64,000 nucleotides of DNA from Thiohalocapsa marina (GCF_008632335.1 NZ_VWXX01000009.1:1-64000), one strand, 5' to 3'; counted from the first letter of the stretch, positions 38,191-47,739 are shown. Made by a program: numbers and translations. The notes: a model not told the origin generated them from the sequence alone.

Positions 38191-38844
38191 TCAGCGCAGC
38201 GACAGGATCGGCCAGCCACGCTCCCGGGCCACGTCGGCCAGGTGCGGATCGGGATCCACCGCCACAGGGTTGTCCACCGTCTCCAGCAGCGGCACGTCGT
38301 TGATCGAGTCGCTGTAGAAATGGCTGTCGCGCAGGTCTTCGTCGCGCTCCTCGAGCCATTGCCGCAGCCGCTCCACCTTACCCTGCTGAAAGGCCGGCGT
38401 ACCGGCCACGGCCCCGGTGTAGCGGCCGTCGGCGAATTCGGGCTCGGTGGCGATCAGGTGCGGCACGCCGTAGCGTTCGGCGATGGGGGTGGTGACGAAG
38501 GCATTGGTGGCGGTGATGATCAGCAGCGTATCTCCCGCCTCGCGGTGCCGGGCGATCAGCGCATGTGCCGCCGCCAGCATGATTGGCTCGATGCGCTGGC
38601 GCACGAACTCGGCCCGCCACTGCAGCAGGTCATCCAGCGTATGCTCGCTCAACGGCCGCAGGGCGAAACGCAGAAAGGCATCGATGTCCAGCCTGCCTTC
38701 CCGGTAGTCGGCGTAGAAGCGGGCATTCGCGGCCTCGTAGCCCTCGCCATCCACCACGCCGCGCTCGACCAGGTGCTGCCCCCACAGGTAATCGGAATCA
38801 CCGGCGATCAGGGTGTTATCGAGATCAAAGATGGCGAGGGCCAT
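38191..38844 (-). CDS. HAD-IB family hydrolase, SerB-like
   Basis: A 217-aa HAD hydrolase of subfamily IB (phosphoserine-phosphatase-like). Motif I is FDLDNTLIAGDSDY, motif II is ITATNAFVTTP, and motif IV is SDSINDVPLLE. The WGQHLVERG segment follows motif I, as in the HAD-IB group. The substrate is uncertain; the group includes phosphoserine and lysophosphatidic acid phosphatases. GGAG lies shortly before the ATG. Divergent from rppH with about 160 bases between. Confidence 0.85.
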   Translation of the reverse strand: MALAIFDLDNTLIAGDSDYLWGQHLVERGVVDGEGYEAANARFYADYREGRLDIDAFLRFALRPLSEHTLDDLLQWRAEFVRQRIEPIMLAAAHALIARHREAGDTLLIITATNAFVTTPIAERYGVPHLIATEPEFADGRYTGAVAGTPAFQQGKVERLRQWLEERDEDLRDSHFYSDSINDVPLLETVDNPVAVDPDPHLADVARERGWPILSLR

Positions 38845-39005
38845 GCTCCACTCCAGGGTAAGTATTGGTACGGAAGGCGGCGCCGGCCAGTATAGCAGCT
38901 CGCGCTCCGGGCCGATTCCGAGCCGATTCCGGGCCAGCCGGGCCGAGAGCACCGGATCGCTCGAGGACGACGCTGATTTGCCGAGGGCGCGCCGGTTGTG
39001 GAAAA

Positions 39006-39599
39006 ATGTCGACAAGCTCAATGAGGTACGTCACCTTGATAGACCGGGACGGTTTCAGGCCAAACGTCGGCATCATTCTCAGCAATGCCGAACGCAGACT
39101 CTTCTGGGGTCGGCGCGTGGGCCAGAATGCGTGGCAATTCCCCCAGGGCGGCATCAAGACCGACGAGAGCCCGCTGGAGGCCATGTACCGGGAGCTGGAA
39201 GAAGAGGTCGGCCTGCGCCCCCGCCAGGTCACCGTGCTGGGCTCCACCCGGGGCTGGTTGCGCTACCGTCTGCCCAGACGCTACATCCGGCGCCACTGCG
39301 GTCCGATCTGCATCGGCCAGAAACAGGTCTGGTACATGCTGCGCGTGGACTGCGCCGAGGGCGACTTCTGCCTCGACCGGTCCGAAAAACCGGAATTCGA
39401 CGCCTGGCGCTGGGTGCGCTACTGGTATCCGCTGCGAGAGGTGGTCTACTTCAAGCGGCGGGTCTACGAACAGGCCTTGCAGGAACTGGCGCCACTGCTC
39501 TATCCGGAGGGGGCGCCGCCAGCTGCCGAGCCGGACGCCGGCGCCCCCCCACAACAACGACGCGAGGCCCATCGTGCCGGTTACCTGCGCCGACGCTGA
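39006..39599 (+). CDS. rppH: RNA pyrophosphohydrolase
   Basis: A 197-aa Nudix hydrolase that removes pyrophosphate from mRNA 5' ends to start decay. The Nudix box [20 protein letters not shown] is complete. RppH landmarks are [34 protein letters not shown] and the C-terminal [15 protein letters not shown]. The Ala/Pro/Gln-rich tail after residue 165 is an extension over E. coli RppH. The ATG at 39006 is used; ATG 39021 ([11 protein letters not shown]) is equally credible. It precedes ptsP, as in E. coli. Confidence 0.93.
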   Translation: MSTSSMRYVTLIDRDGFRPNVGIILSNAERRLFWGRRVGQNAWQFPQGGIKTDESPLEAMYRELEEEVGLRPRQVTVLGSTRGWLRYRLPRRYIRRHCGPICIGQKQVWYMLRVDCAEGDFCLDRSEKPEFDAWRWVRYWYPLREVVYFKRRVYEQALQELAPLLYPEGAPPAAEPDAGAPPQQRREAHRAGYLRRR

Positions 39600-39715
39600 A
39601 GCGCTGCCGATGCCCGTCGCGGACCGCCGCCCCGCACCACGGCCGGCCGCAAGGATCCCATGATGTACCGCCTTAGGCCGGTTCCGCGAGCAGCAACCGC
39701 GGGCCTGGAGCCTCC

Positions 39716-41980
39716 ATGCTAGAGCCCCTGCGCCGGATCGTCCAAGCCGTCAATCGTGCCGGCTCCCTCGAAGAAGCCCTGCAGATCATTGTCAGCGGCG
39801 TCAAGCAGGCCGTCGGCGCCGATGTCTGTTCCGTCTATCTCACCGACGACGACAGCCGCGAGCACGTGCTGCGCGCCACCGACGGCCTGGAGTCCGACGC
39901 CGTGGGCCTGGTGCGACTGCCGCTGAACCGCGGCCTGATCGGCTGGGTGGCGGAACGCGCAGACATCGTCAACGTAGACGACGCCGACTCCCACCCCTGC
40001 TACCTGTACGTGCCCGACACCGGCGAGGCCAGCTTCCACGGCTTTCTCGGTGTCCCCATCCTGCAGAACCGGCGCGTGCTCGGCGTGCTGGTGCTGCGCC
40101 AGCGCCAGGCCAGGTGCTTCGACGACGACACCGTCAGCTTCGTCATCACGCTGGCGGCGCAACTGGCCGCCGCCATCGCACTGGCGCGCAGCACCGGCGA
40201 ACTCGCCGTGGTGCCACAACAGCCCAGGCTGCCGAACCGCTTCCTCGCCGGCCTGTCCGCATCGCCCGGCATCGGCTTCGGCCATGCCTACGTGGTCTAT
40301 CCCACCGCCGATCTCGATGCGGTGCCGGACAAGCCGGTCGCCGATCCGCAGGCGGAGGCGGAGGCGTTCGTCACCGCCGTGGCGGATGTGGCCCGCGACA
40401 TCGACGCCTTTGCCACGCGCATCGGCAGCGCGTTGCGCGACGAGGATCGCGCCCTGTTCGATGCCTGGCGGCTGATGCTGGAGAGCGAATCACTGATCGA
40501 CGATACCCTGGCGCGCATCCGTGCCGGCAACTGGGCCCAGGGCGCGCTGCGGGCCACTATCGCGGAACACGTGGCCATCTTCGACCAGATGGACGACCTC
40601 TACCTGCGCGAGCGCGGCTCCGACGTGCGCGACCTCGGCCGCCAGGTGCTGATGCGGCTGCAGAACCGCAAGGCCACCGACAATCCCTATCCGGAGCGCA
40701 CCATCCTGGTGGGCGACGAGATCAGCGCCATGCAGATCGCCGAGGTGCCGCGGGAGCGCCTGGCCGGCATCGTCAGCACCACAGGCTCTGGCTCGTCGCA
40801 CATGGCGATCCTGGCCCGGGGCATGGGCGTGCCGGCGGCCATGGGCGTGGCCGAACTGCCGGTCAGCCGCATCGAGGGCCGCGAGATGATCGTGGACGGC
40901 TACCGCGGCCGGGTCTATGTGTCGCCATCGCCATCGATCTGCGCCGAATATGAGCGGCTGGCCAAGGACGACCGCGACCTGTCGGCAGAACTCGACGCCC
41001 TGCGCGGACTGCCGTCGCAGACCACCGACGGCGTTCGCCTGCCGCTGTTCCTCAACACCGGCCTGGTGTCGGAGCAACGCCCCCTGGGCATTGAGGAGTC
41101 CGCCGGCATCGGCCTCTACCGCACCGAGCTGCCGTTTCTGGTGCGCGACCGCTTCCCCAGCGAGAACGAGCAGTTACGCAACTACCGCGCAGTGCTGGAG
41201 ACCTTTGCCCCGCGCCCGGTGACCATCCGCACCCTGGACATCGGCGGCGACAAGCCGCTGCCCTATTTTCCGGTGCAGGAGTCGAACCCCTTCCTCGGCT
41301 GGCGCGGCATCCGCATCACCCGCGACCACCCGGAGATCTTCATCACCCAGGTGCGGGCCATGCTGCGCGCCGCGGTGGGGCTGGGCAACCTGCGGCTGTT
41401 GCTGCCCATGGTGACCACGGTGGAGGAGGTCGACGACGCCCTGCTGCTGATCCAGCGCGCCTGCGACGAACTGGCGGACGAGGGTATCGACGCCGCGATG
41501 CCGCCGGTGGGGGTCATGATCGAGGTGCCGGCGGCCGTCTACCAGGCCGACGCCATCGCCCGCCGAGTGTCCTTCCTGTCGGTGGGTACCAACGACCTCA
41601 CCCAGTACCTGCTGGCGGTGGACCGCAACAATGCCCACGTCGCCTCGCTCTACGACGAACTGCACCCGGCGGTGCTACGGGCACTGATGACCATTGTCGC
41701 CGGTGCCCGGCTCTACGGCTGCGAGGTCAGTGTCTGCGGCGAGATGGCCGGCGACCCACTGGCGGCCGTGCTGCTGCTCGGCATCGGCGTGCACAACCTC
41801 AGCATGAGCGCCGGCAGCCTGCTGCGCGTCAAGGGCGTGATCCGCAGCATGAGCCGGGCCCGCTCCCGCGAACTGCTGCGGGTGGCGCTGCAATGCGAGA
41901 CCGGCCAGGCCGTGCGCCACCTGCTCACCGACGCCCTGGAAGAGGTCGGCCTGGGCGGCCTGGTGCGGCCGGGGCGTTAG
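39716..41980 (+). CDS. ptsP: nitrogen-PTS enzyme I (PtsP, GAF domain)
   Basis: A 754-aa EI(Ntr) phosphoenolpyruvate-protein phosphotransferase. An N-terminal GAF domain (about 1-165) is followed by the PTS enzyme I core. The phospho-His is in SGSSHMAILARGMGVPAAMG, PEP-binding residues occur in LYRTELPFLVRDRFPSE and TLDIGGDKPLPYF, and SVGTNDLTQYLLAVDRN and GEMAGDP follow. The His loop departs slightly from the more usual GGxTSHAAI. It starts the phosphorelay to NPr and EIIA(Ntr). GGAG precedes the ATG. Confidence 0.94.
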   Translation: MLEPLRRIVQAVNRAGSLEEALQIIVSGVKQAVGADVCSVYLTDDDSREHVLRATDGLESDAVGLVRLPLNRGLIGWVAERADIVNVDDADSHPCYLYVPDTGEASFHGFLGVPILQNRRVLGVLVLRQRQARCFDDDTVSFVITLAAQLAAAIALARSTGELAVVPQQPRLPNRFLAGLSASPGIGFGHAYVVYPTADLDAVPDKPVADPQAEAEAFVTAVADVARDIDAFATRIGSALRDEDRALFDAWRLMLESESLIDDTLARIRAGNWAQGALRATIAEHVAIFDQMDDLYLRERGSDVRDLGRQVLMRLQNRKATDNPYPERTILVGDEISAMQIAEVPRERLAGIVSTTGSGSSHMAILARGMGVPAAMGVAELPVSRIEGREMIVDGYRGRVYVSPSPSICAEYERLAKDDRDLSAELDALRGLPSQTTDGVRLPLFLNTGLVSEQRPLGIEESAGIGLYRTELPFLVRDRFPSENEQLRNYRAVLETFAPRPVTIRTLDIGGDKPLPYFPVQESNPFLGWRGIRITRDHPEIFITQVRAMLRAAVGLGNLRLLLPMVTTVEEVDDALLLIQRACDELADEGIDAAMPPVGVMIEVPAAVYQADAIARRVSFLSVGTNDLTQYLLAVDRNNAHVASLYDELHPAVLRALMTIVAGARLYGCEVSVCGEMAGDPLAAVLLLGIGVHNLSMSAGSLLRVKGVIRSMSRARSRELLRVALQCETGQAVRHLLTDALEEVGLGGLVRPGR

Positions 41981-42016
41981 GCCGCCGAGGCCCTGGCTCG
42001 CCTGCTGCCCCCTTTT

Positions 42017-42066
42017 GGAAAGACGCTGGTGTATGCGGCATGTTCCGTGCGGGGCAGGACGCCCCG
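42017..42066 (+). repeat. relic of the MITE-like element
   Basis: GGAAAGACGCTG at 42017 aligns with the left end of the 43278 element. CCGTGCGGGGCAGGACGCCCCG at 42045-42066 matches its internal hairpin in 21 of 22 positions. The right half of the element is absent. It sits between ptsP and gloA. Confidence 0.6.
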
Positions 42067-42109
42067 AGACGCGCTCTCCCCATCATCACACTCAACTCAG
42101 GAATCCCTC

Positions 42110-42511
42110 ATGAGAATCCTCCACACCATGTTGCGCACCGGTCACCTCCAGCGCTCCATCGACTTCTACACCCAGGTGCTCGGGATGCACCTGCTGCGCC
42201 AGAAGGACTACCCGGACGGCGAGTTCACGCTCGCCTTTCTCGGCTATGGCGAGGAGTCGGAGCACAGCGTCATCGAGCTGACCTACAACTGGGGCGTGGA
42301 TCACTACGAGCGGGGCACGGGCTACGGCCACATTGCGATCGAGGTCGAGGACGTCTACGCCGCCGTGGACCGGATCAAGGCGCTGGGCGGCACGATCCTG
42401 CGCGAAGCCGGCCCGATGAACGCGGGCACGACGATCATTGCGTTTGTCGAGGATCCCGACGGCTACCCGATCGAACTCATCGGCGCCAGACAGGTGGCGG
42501 GCGAGGGATGA
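42110..42511 (+). CDS. gloA: lactoylglutathione lyase (glyoxalase I)
   Basis: A 133-aa glyoxalase I that turns the methylglyoxal-glutathione adduct into lactoylglutathione. All four metal ligands are present at the E. coli positions: His5, Glu56, His74 and Glu122. Other landmarks are [12 protein letters not shown] and [23 protein letters not shown] lies before the ATG. Its stop overlaps the start of the broken DUF1810 gene (ATGA at 42508-42511), so they were once translationally coupled. Confidence 0.96.
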   Translation: MRILHTMLRTGHLQRSIDFYTQVLGMHLLRQKDYPDGEFTLAFLGYGEESEHSVIELTYNWGVDHYERGTGYGHIAIEVEDVYAAVDRIKALGGTILREAGPMNAGTTIIAFVEDPDGYPIELIGARQVAGEG

Positions 42512-42823
42512 GCGAGCACTGCCAGGGGATGGCCACGTCGAACGATCCCCATGACCTGAACCGTTTCGTCGAGGCCCGGCGCGATCGCTACACCCAGGCG
42601 CTGGCGGAACTGCGCGACGGTTGCAAGCGCTTGCACTGGATGTGGTCCATCTTCCCGCAGATCGCCGGACGACCTGAAACTGTGCGCCAGCGCGGCGCTC
42701 TTCGCCCGCGTCTCGCCGCCGGGATCCGTATTCCACCAACTGCTGGAGCGGTATTCTGGCAATCGGCCTGATCAGCTGACGCTGGAGCGCCTATCGGCTG
42801 ACTGCGGGCATGTCGCGCAGTGA
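42508..42823 (+). pseudogene. DUF1810 protein gene with internal deletion
   Basis: The first part encodes NDPHDLNRFVEARRDRYTQA and KRLHWMWSIFPQIAG, the DUF1810 N-terminus. At about 42666 the frame changes. In the +1 frame the sequence continues DDLKLCASAALFARVSPPGS and FHQLLERYSG to a stop at 42821-42823; this is the family C-terminus. About 45-55 codons of the middle are missing and the two halves are out of frame. CCGG at the junction fits microhomology-mediated deletion. The gene is certainly broken. The intact family (about 140-150 aa) has no settled function. Confidence 0.85.
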
Positions 42824-42993
42824 TCGGTGCATCTATCCGGCCCGGCTGATCGCCGCGCGGGCGCGGGCGTTTCAGTAGCGGGATCGAGGTGCCTGAGTCA
42901 CCCACAGGCAACTTGCCGATCAGTGCCTGCCTGCTTCATCATGAGCGGAGCCGCTTGTTTGCCATCAGAACTCGAATCAGGAGTCCAGTCCCC

Positions 42994-43278
42994 GTGATTA
43001 CAGCCATCATTCTGATCAACGCCGAACGCACCAAGGTGAACGAAGTCGCGGAGCGTCTCGCCGATATGCCTGAGATCTCGGAGGTCTTTTCGGTCAGTGG
43101 CAATTATGACGTGGTAGCTGTGGCGCGCGTGGCCTACAACGACGCGCTCGCCGAGCTGGTCACGAACTGCCTGCAGAAGATCGAGGGTATCGAGCAGACG
43201 AACACGATGCTCGCCTTCAAGGCGTACTCGCGCCATGACCTGGAGGCCATGTTCTCCCTGGGAGGCACCGAGGATTAG
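42994..43278 (+). CDS. stand-alone Lrp/AsnC ligand-binding (RAM) domain protein, GTG start
   Basis: A 94-aa protein beginning at GTG (MITAIILINAERTKVNEVAE). It consists only of the alpha/beta ligand-binding domain of Lrp/AsnC regulators; SVSGNYDVVAVARVAYND and KIEGIEQTNTMLAFKAYSR are family landmarks. There is no DNA-binding helix-turn-helix. Such single-domain versions may sense amino acids and modify full-length Lrp proteins by mixing. AGGAG lies about 10 nt upstream of the GTG. Its stop is immediately followed by the MITE-like element at 43278. Confidence 0.85.
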   Translation: MITAIILINAERTKVNEVAERLADMPEISEVFSVSGNYDVVAVARVAYNDALAELVTNCLQKIEGIEQTNTMLAFKAYSRHDLEAMFSLGGTED

Positions 43279-43430
43279 GGAAACGCTGATTGATTCAGCA
43301 TTTCCCGTGCGGGGCAGGATGCCCCGCCATATTCAGTGGCAGAAGCCACTGAATATGAAGCGATGCGGAAACCGCGTTTTCGAATCGCGTGCCGATCTTT
43401 GGCCAGGAGGCCAATAAATCAGCGCCTCCT
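43278..43430. mobile_element. MITE-like element with TIRs and four internal hairpins
   Basis: The terminal inverted repeats are GGGAAACGCTGATTGATT and, read from the other end, AGGAGGCGCTGATTTATT (14 of 18 match). TTA flanks each side, a possible 3-bp target duplication. Between them lie four hairpins: GGGGCA/TGCCCC, a 12-bp stem ATATTCAGTGGC (43329-43340 with 43345-43356), GCGG/CCGC, and TTGGCC/GGCCAA. No open frame is present. The end sequence resembles IS5-family ends, so it is probably a non-autonomous derivative. It lies between the Lrp-like gene and hemE. Confidence 0.75.
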
Positions 43431-43514
43431 TAGCGGCGCTCGCCGCTGACGAGGCATCCCGGATGAGGCCACATCACCGTCCAGCCCCCTGCCACAGCTG
43501 CCCGAATGCCGTGA

Positions 43515-44585
43515 TCAGGCCGCCGGGTGATACGGGCGGCTGAGTTCATGCACGGCCTGCACCAGCGCGGCGGCATGCTCCGGGTCGACGTCCGGATGGA
43601 TGCCGTGGCCCAGGTTGAACACATGGCCGCTACCGGCGCCATAGCTGGCAAGCACCCGGCCCACCTCGCGGCGGATGCGCTCCGGCGAGGCGTACAGCGC
43701 ACAGGGGTCCAGGTTGCCCTGCAGGGCCACCTTGTCGGCGACCATGCGCCGGGCGTCCGACAGGTCGGTGGTCCAGTCCACGCCCAGGGCATCGCAGCCG
43801 GTCTCGGCCATGCGGTCGAGCCATTGGCCGCCGCCCTTGGTGAACAGGATCACTGGCACGCGACGGCCGTCGGCCTCGCGCGTCAGCCCGTCGACGATGC
43901 GCTCCATGTAGCGCAGCGAGAATTCGCGATAGTCGCCGGGGGTGAGCACGCCGCCCCAGGTGTCGAAGATCATGGCCGCTTGCGCACCGTTGGCGATCTG
44001 CGCGTTGAGATAGGCGGTGACGGTATCCGCCACCTTGCCCAGCAGGCTGTGCATCAGGTCCGGCCGGTCGAACAGCATGCCCTTGCTGCGGGCGTAGTTC
44101 TTGGTGCCGCCGCCTTCCACCATGTAGGTGGCCAGGGTCCAGGGGCTGCCGGAGAAGCCGATCAGCGGCACCCGGCCGCCGAGTTCCTTGCGGATCAGCG
44201 CCACGGCATCCATGACATAGCCCAGGTCCGACTGCATGTCCGGCATGCCGATGCGCTCGACATCCGCGGCGCTGCGCACCGGGCGCTCGAAGTGCGGCCC
44301 TTCCCCCTCGGCGAAGTACAGTCCAAGGCCCATGGCATCGGGCACCGTGAGGATGTCGGAGAACAGGATGGCGGCGTCCAGCGGGAAGCGATCAAGGGGC
44401 TGCAGCGTGACCTCGCAGGCCAGTTCCGGGTTGCGGCACAGGTCCATGAAACTGCCGGCCCTGGCACGGGTCTCGCGGTACTCGGGCAGGTAGCGGCCCG
44501 CTTGCCGCATCATCCAGACTGGGGTGTAGTCGACGGGCTCGCGCATCAGCGCGCGCAGGAAGGTATCGTTCTTGAGTTCGGTCAC
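43515..44585 (-). CDS. hemE: uroporphyrinogen decarboxylase (GTG start)
   Basis: A 356-aa haem-pathway enzyme that converts uroporphyrinogen III to coproporphyrinogen III. Landmarks: [54 protein letters not shown] and [20 protein letters not shown], with [10 protein letters not shown] near the end. The start is GTG at 44585, because MTELKNDTF begins the E. coli protein and the length (356 versus about 354) fits. The in-frame extension beyond is translated repeat sequence. No strong ribosome binding site. The upstream region is a repeat element. Confidence 0.95.
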   Translation of the reverse strand: MTELKNDTFLRALMREPVDYTPVWMMRQAGRYLPEYRETRARAGSFMDLCRNPELACEVTLQPLDRFPLDAAILFSDILTVPDAMGLGLYFAEGEGPHFERPVRSAADVERIGMPDMQSDLGYVMDAVALIRKELGGRVPLIGFSGSPWTLATYMVEGGGTKNYARSKGMLFDRPDLMHSLLGKVADTVTAYLNAQIANGAQAAMIFDTWGGVLTPGDYREFSLRYMERIVDGLTREADGRRVPVILFTKGGGQWLDRMAETGCDALGVDWTTDLSDARRMVADKVALQGNLDPCALYASPERIRREVGRVLASYGAGSGHVFNLGHGIHPDVDPEHAAALVQAVHELSRPYHPAA

Positions 44586-44700
44586 GAGGGGGATTCCGCT
44601 GCGTTGGAGGTGGGACGTTGCCAATCGGACCGAAAAGAATACTACAGACCAGGTGGCGACGGACGAAGTTTGAAGTCCGAAGGCTCGGGCCGGGTGGCCG

Positions 44701-45083
44701 AAGTGTGAAGTGTGAAGTGTGGAGTGTGAAGGCTCGGGCTGGGGGCTGGGGGCTGGGGGCTTCAGGTTCTGGAGGTCGGTCTGCCGGGCTGGGTAGCGGC
44801 GGTCGGGGGACGCCGTGAATCCGTCCCTGGAGGCTTGACGATCGCGTCCTGCGATCGACACCCCCGACCGCCGCCACCCAGCCCGGCAGCCCTGCGCAAC
44901 CCTCTGCTGGTGGCGCTGGATTGTCGCTGACGGCTGGAGGCTGGAGGCTGGAGGCTGGCGGCTGGCGGCTGGCGGCTGGCGGCTACAGTAAAGAATCCTG
45001 TCCTGCCTCTGCGTTCTCCGCGCCTCCGTGGTTAATCGAGCCGCGTCCGTTGGCGATCGGTTATCGGCTGGCGGCTGGCGGCT
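44701..45083. repeat. heptanucleotide mosaic repeat region (copy A)
   Basis: A composite of period-7 arrays between hemE and uvrD. AAGTGTG x4 (44701-44728), GGCTGGG x3 (44737-44757), GGCTGGA/GGCTGGC x7 (44932-44984) and a short GGCTGGC array (45066-45083) surround the 109-bp palindromic core at 44781-44889. A 69-nt module (44984-45052, starting TACAGTAAAGAATCCTG) is shared with copy B on the other strand. No gene is seen in the surrounding 44586-45115 region. Confidence 0.85.
44781..44889. repeat. 109-bp palindromic repeat core (copy A)
   Basis: The first 29 bases (CTGCCGGGCTGGGTAGCG onward) and the complement of the last 29 match at 28 positions. Inside is a smaller hairpin, CGATCGC/GCGATCG. 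The same 109-bp core lies at 59516-59624 in reverse orientation with only a few differences. It carries no open frame of interest. Confidence 0.85.
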
Positions 45084-45115
45084 TCGGCGGCCCGAACATG
45101 CGATACAATCCCCGC

Positions 45116-47329
45116 ATGGACGACGTTTCCCACATTCTCGACCCCCTGAACGCGCCCCAGCGCGACGCCGTGACGGCGGAATCCGGCAACCGGCTGGTGC
45201 TGGCCGGCGCCGGCTCCGGCAAGACCCGCGTGCTGGTGCATCGCATCGCCTGGCTGATCCAGAAGGAGCAGGCCCAACCCTGGTCGCTGCTGGCGGTGAC
45301 CTTCACCAACAAGGCCGCCCGCGAGATGAAGACCCGCATCGAGGAGATGCTGGGCAGCCCCATTGGCGGCATGTGGGTGGGTACCTTCCACGGCCTGGCG
45401 CACCGGTTCCTGCGCGCCCACTGGCAGGACGCCGGACTGCCGCAGCAGTTCCAGATCCTGGACGGCGACGACCAGTTCCGGCTGGTGCGCCGTACCCTCA
45501 AGGCGCTGGAACTGGACGAGGCCCGCTGGCCCCCGCGCCAGGTGCAGGGGTTCATCAACCGGCAGAAGGACGAGGGCCGGCGCCCCGAGCACATCGACAC
45601 CGCCGGCGACTTCTACCTGCAGCAGATGGTGGCGCTGTACCGGGCCTACGAGCAGGCCTGCCAGCGCGGCGGCGCGGTGGACTTCGCCGAACTGCTGCTG
45701 CGCGCCCACGAGGTGCTGCGCGACCGCCCGGACATCCTGCACCACTACAGCCAGCGCTTTCGCCACATCCTGGTAGACGAGTTCCAGGACACCAACGCCA
45801 TCCAGTACGCCTGGCTGCGGCTGCTGTCCGGCGGCAACGACAACCTGTTCCTGGTCGGCGACGACGACCAGTCCATCTACGGCTGGCGCGGTGCCAAGGT
45901 GGAGAACATCCAGAGCTTTCAGCGCGACTACCCCAACACCGAGGTGGTGCGGCTGGAGCAGAACTATCGCTCCACCGGCAACATCCTCGGCGCGGCCAAC
46001 GCCCTGATCGCCAACAACCCTGTGCGTCTGGGCAAGAACCTGTGGACCGACGGCAGCGCCGGCGAGCCCATTCGCCGCTATGCCGCCTTCAACGAGGTGG
46101 ACGAGGCCCGCTTCGTGGTCGAGCGCATTCGCCGCTTCTGCCAGGACGAGGGCCTGCTCCGCGCCGACTGCGCCATCCTCTACCGCACCACGGCGCAGTC
46201 GCGGCTGTTCGAAGAGGCCCTGATCCAGGCGGCCATCCCGTACCGGGTCTACGGTGGTCTGCGCTTCTTCGAGCGCGCCGAGATCAAGGACACCCTGGCC
46301 TATCTGCGCCTGCTGGCGCACCCGGACGACGACACCGCGTTCGAGCGCGTGGTCAACCTGCCCGCCCGCGGCATCGGCCCGCGCACCGTCGACCTGCTGC
46401 GTGCGCAGGCGCGCGAGCGCGGGGTCAGCCTGTGGCAGGCCGCGCTGGAGGCGGTTTCAACCGCCATGCTGCCGGCCCGTGCCACCAGCGCGCTGGGCCG
46501 TTTCATCGACCTGGTGCGCAGCCTGGAGCGCGACCCGGAGCGCGACGACGACACCGCGCTGCCAGACCTGATCCAGGACGTGATCGAGGCCAGCGGCCTG
46601 CCCGCCCATTACGAAAAGGAAAAGGACGGCCGCGGCGTCGACCGGCTGGAGAACCTGGAGCAGCTGGTGGAGGCCGCCCGGCGCTTCGCCGGCGAGGCCA
46701 GCGAGGACGAAGGCGACCTGCTGGCAAGCTTTCTGGCCCATGCCGCGCTTGAGGCGGGCGAGGCCCAGGCGGACGGCAGCACCGACAGCGTGCAGCTGAT
46801 GACGCTGCACAGCGCCAAGGGGCTGGAGTTTCCAGTGGTGTTCATCACCGGCGTGGAAGAGGGCCTGTTCCCACACAGCATGTCCGCGGACGATCCGGAT
46901 CGGCTGCAGGAAGAGCGGCGCCTGTGCTACGTCGGCATGACTCGCGCCAAGGAGCAGCTCTACCTCACCCACGCCGAGAGTCGCCGTCTGCACGGGCGTG
47001 AAGAATATCCGATGCCGTCGCGCTTCCTGCGCGAACTCCCGCCAGAACTGCTGGAGGAGGTTCGCGGCGGCGGTCTTTCTCGCCCCAGCCCCCGGGGCCG
47101 CTCCGGCTACGGCTCCGGCCCGGGCGCGTCGGCCCGGGGTCCCGCGGCCGGCGGTCCGGCCGCCGGCGGATTCCATCTCGGCCAGCACGTGGTGCATCCC
47201 AAGTTCGGCCCAGGGGTGGTGCTGAACAGCGAGGGCAGCGGCGCCAGCGCCCGCATCCAGGTCAATTTCGAGGCCGTCGGCGCCAAGTGGCTGGTGCTGG
47301 CCTATGCGCGCCTGGAGCCCCAGGGCTGA
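45116..47329 (+). CDS. uvrD: DNA helicase II (UvrD)
   Basis: A 737-aa SF1A helicase of DNA repair and mismatch correction. Landmarks: LNAPQRDAV (Q motif), GAGSGKTR with Lys36, [47 protein letters not shown] and [11 protein letters not shown]. The C-terminal [16 protein letters not shown] matches the UvrD/PcrA tudor-like tail, arguing for UvrD over Rep. The start was put at 45116, where homology begins. The frame stays open upstream through the heptamer repeats and should not be translated. TACAAT at 45103-45108 may be a -10 box giving almost no leader. Confidence 0.94.
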   Translation: MDDVSHILDPLNAPQRDAVTAESGNRLVLAGAGSGKTRVLVHRIAWLIQKEQAQPWSLLAVTFTNKAAREMKTRIEEMLGSPIGGMWVGTFHGLAHRFLRAHWQDAGLPQQFQILDGDDQFRLVRRTLKALELDEARWPPRQVQGFINRQKDEGRRPEHIDTAGDFYLQQMVALYRAYEQACQRGGAVDFAELLLRAHEVLRDRPDILHHYSQRFRHILVDEFQDTNAIQYAWLRLLSGGNDNLFLVGDDDQSIYGWRGAKVENIQSFQRDYPNTEVVRLEQNYRSTGNILGAANALIANNPVRLGKNLWTDGSAGEPIRRYAAFNEVDEARFVVERIRRFCQDEGLLRADCAILYRTTAQSRLFEEALIQAAIPYRVYGGLRFFERAEIKDTLAYLRLLAHPDDDTAFERVVNLPARGIGPRTVDLLRAQARERGVSLWQAALEAVSTAMLPARATSALGRFIDLVRSLERDPERDDDTALPDLIQDVIEASGLPAHYEKEKDGRGVDRLENLEQLVEAARRFAGEASEDEGDLLASFLAHAALEAGEAQADGSTDSVQLMTLHSAKGLEFPVVFITGVEEGLFPHSMSADDPDRLQEERRLCYVGMTRAKEQLYLTHAESRRLHGREEYPMPSRFLRELPPELLEEVRGGGLSRPSPRGRSGYGSGPGASARGPAAGGPAAGGFHLGQHVVHPKFGPGVVLNSEGSGASARIQVNFEAVGAKWLVLAYARLEPQG

Positions 47330-47348
47330 CACACAGCCGACGCCGCCC

Positions 47349-47657
47349 ATGCGCAACCGCACGCTGTTTACGCTGACGCTGCTGCTGGTGCTCGGCTGGA
47401 CCCTGACCGAACTGCTGCTGCGCCAGTTCGCCGGCCCCCTGCCCGGCGGCCTGCGTCTGCCGGGGCTGGTGATCGCTATCGTCTCCACCCCCTGGTCGCT
47501 GTTGGCGCTGGAATTCTTCCGCGCCACCGACAGCCTGCCCGCACAGGTGCTCCGGGACCTCGGATTCATCCTGGTCATGGCCTTCGGCACCGCCTTCAAC
47601 GTCGTGCTGCTGAATTCCCTGCTCGGCTGGGCCCTGGACCGGGTACGCCGACGCTGA
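47349..47657 (+). CDS. small integral membrane protein (102 aa)
   Basis: A 102-aa protein with three hydrophobic segments (about 6-22, 39-54 and 68-90) and a positively charged end DRVRRR. I do not recognise a characterised family. It starts 20 nt after uvrD, so it is probably in the same transcript. A longer start at 47304 overlaps uvrD and has no support. Confidence 0.65.
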   Translation: MRNRTLFTLTLLLVLGWTLTELLLRQFAGPLPGGLRLPGLVIAIVSTPWSLLALEFFRATDSLPAQVLRDLGFILVMAFGTAFNVVLLNSLLGWALDRVRRR

Positions 47658-47739
47658 ACCGATCCGGATGGAACAGGGGCCGAAACATCGACCGGATCAT
47701 CGAACAGCACATGGGTCGGCACATCGAACGCCGCAGACC

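Noticed and set aside
44701-45083. CRISPR array in the repeat region
   Set aside because: Units are contiguous 7-mers without spacers and no cas genes are nearby.
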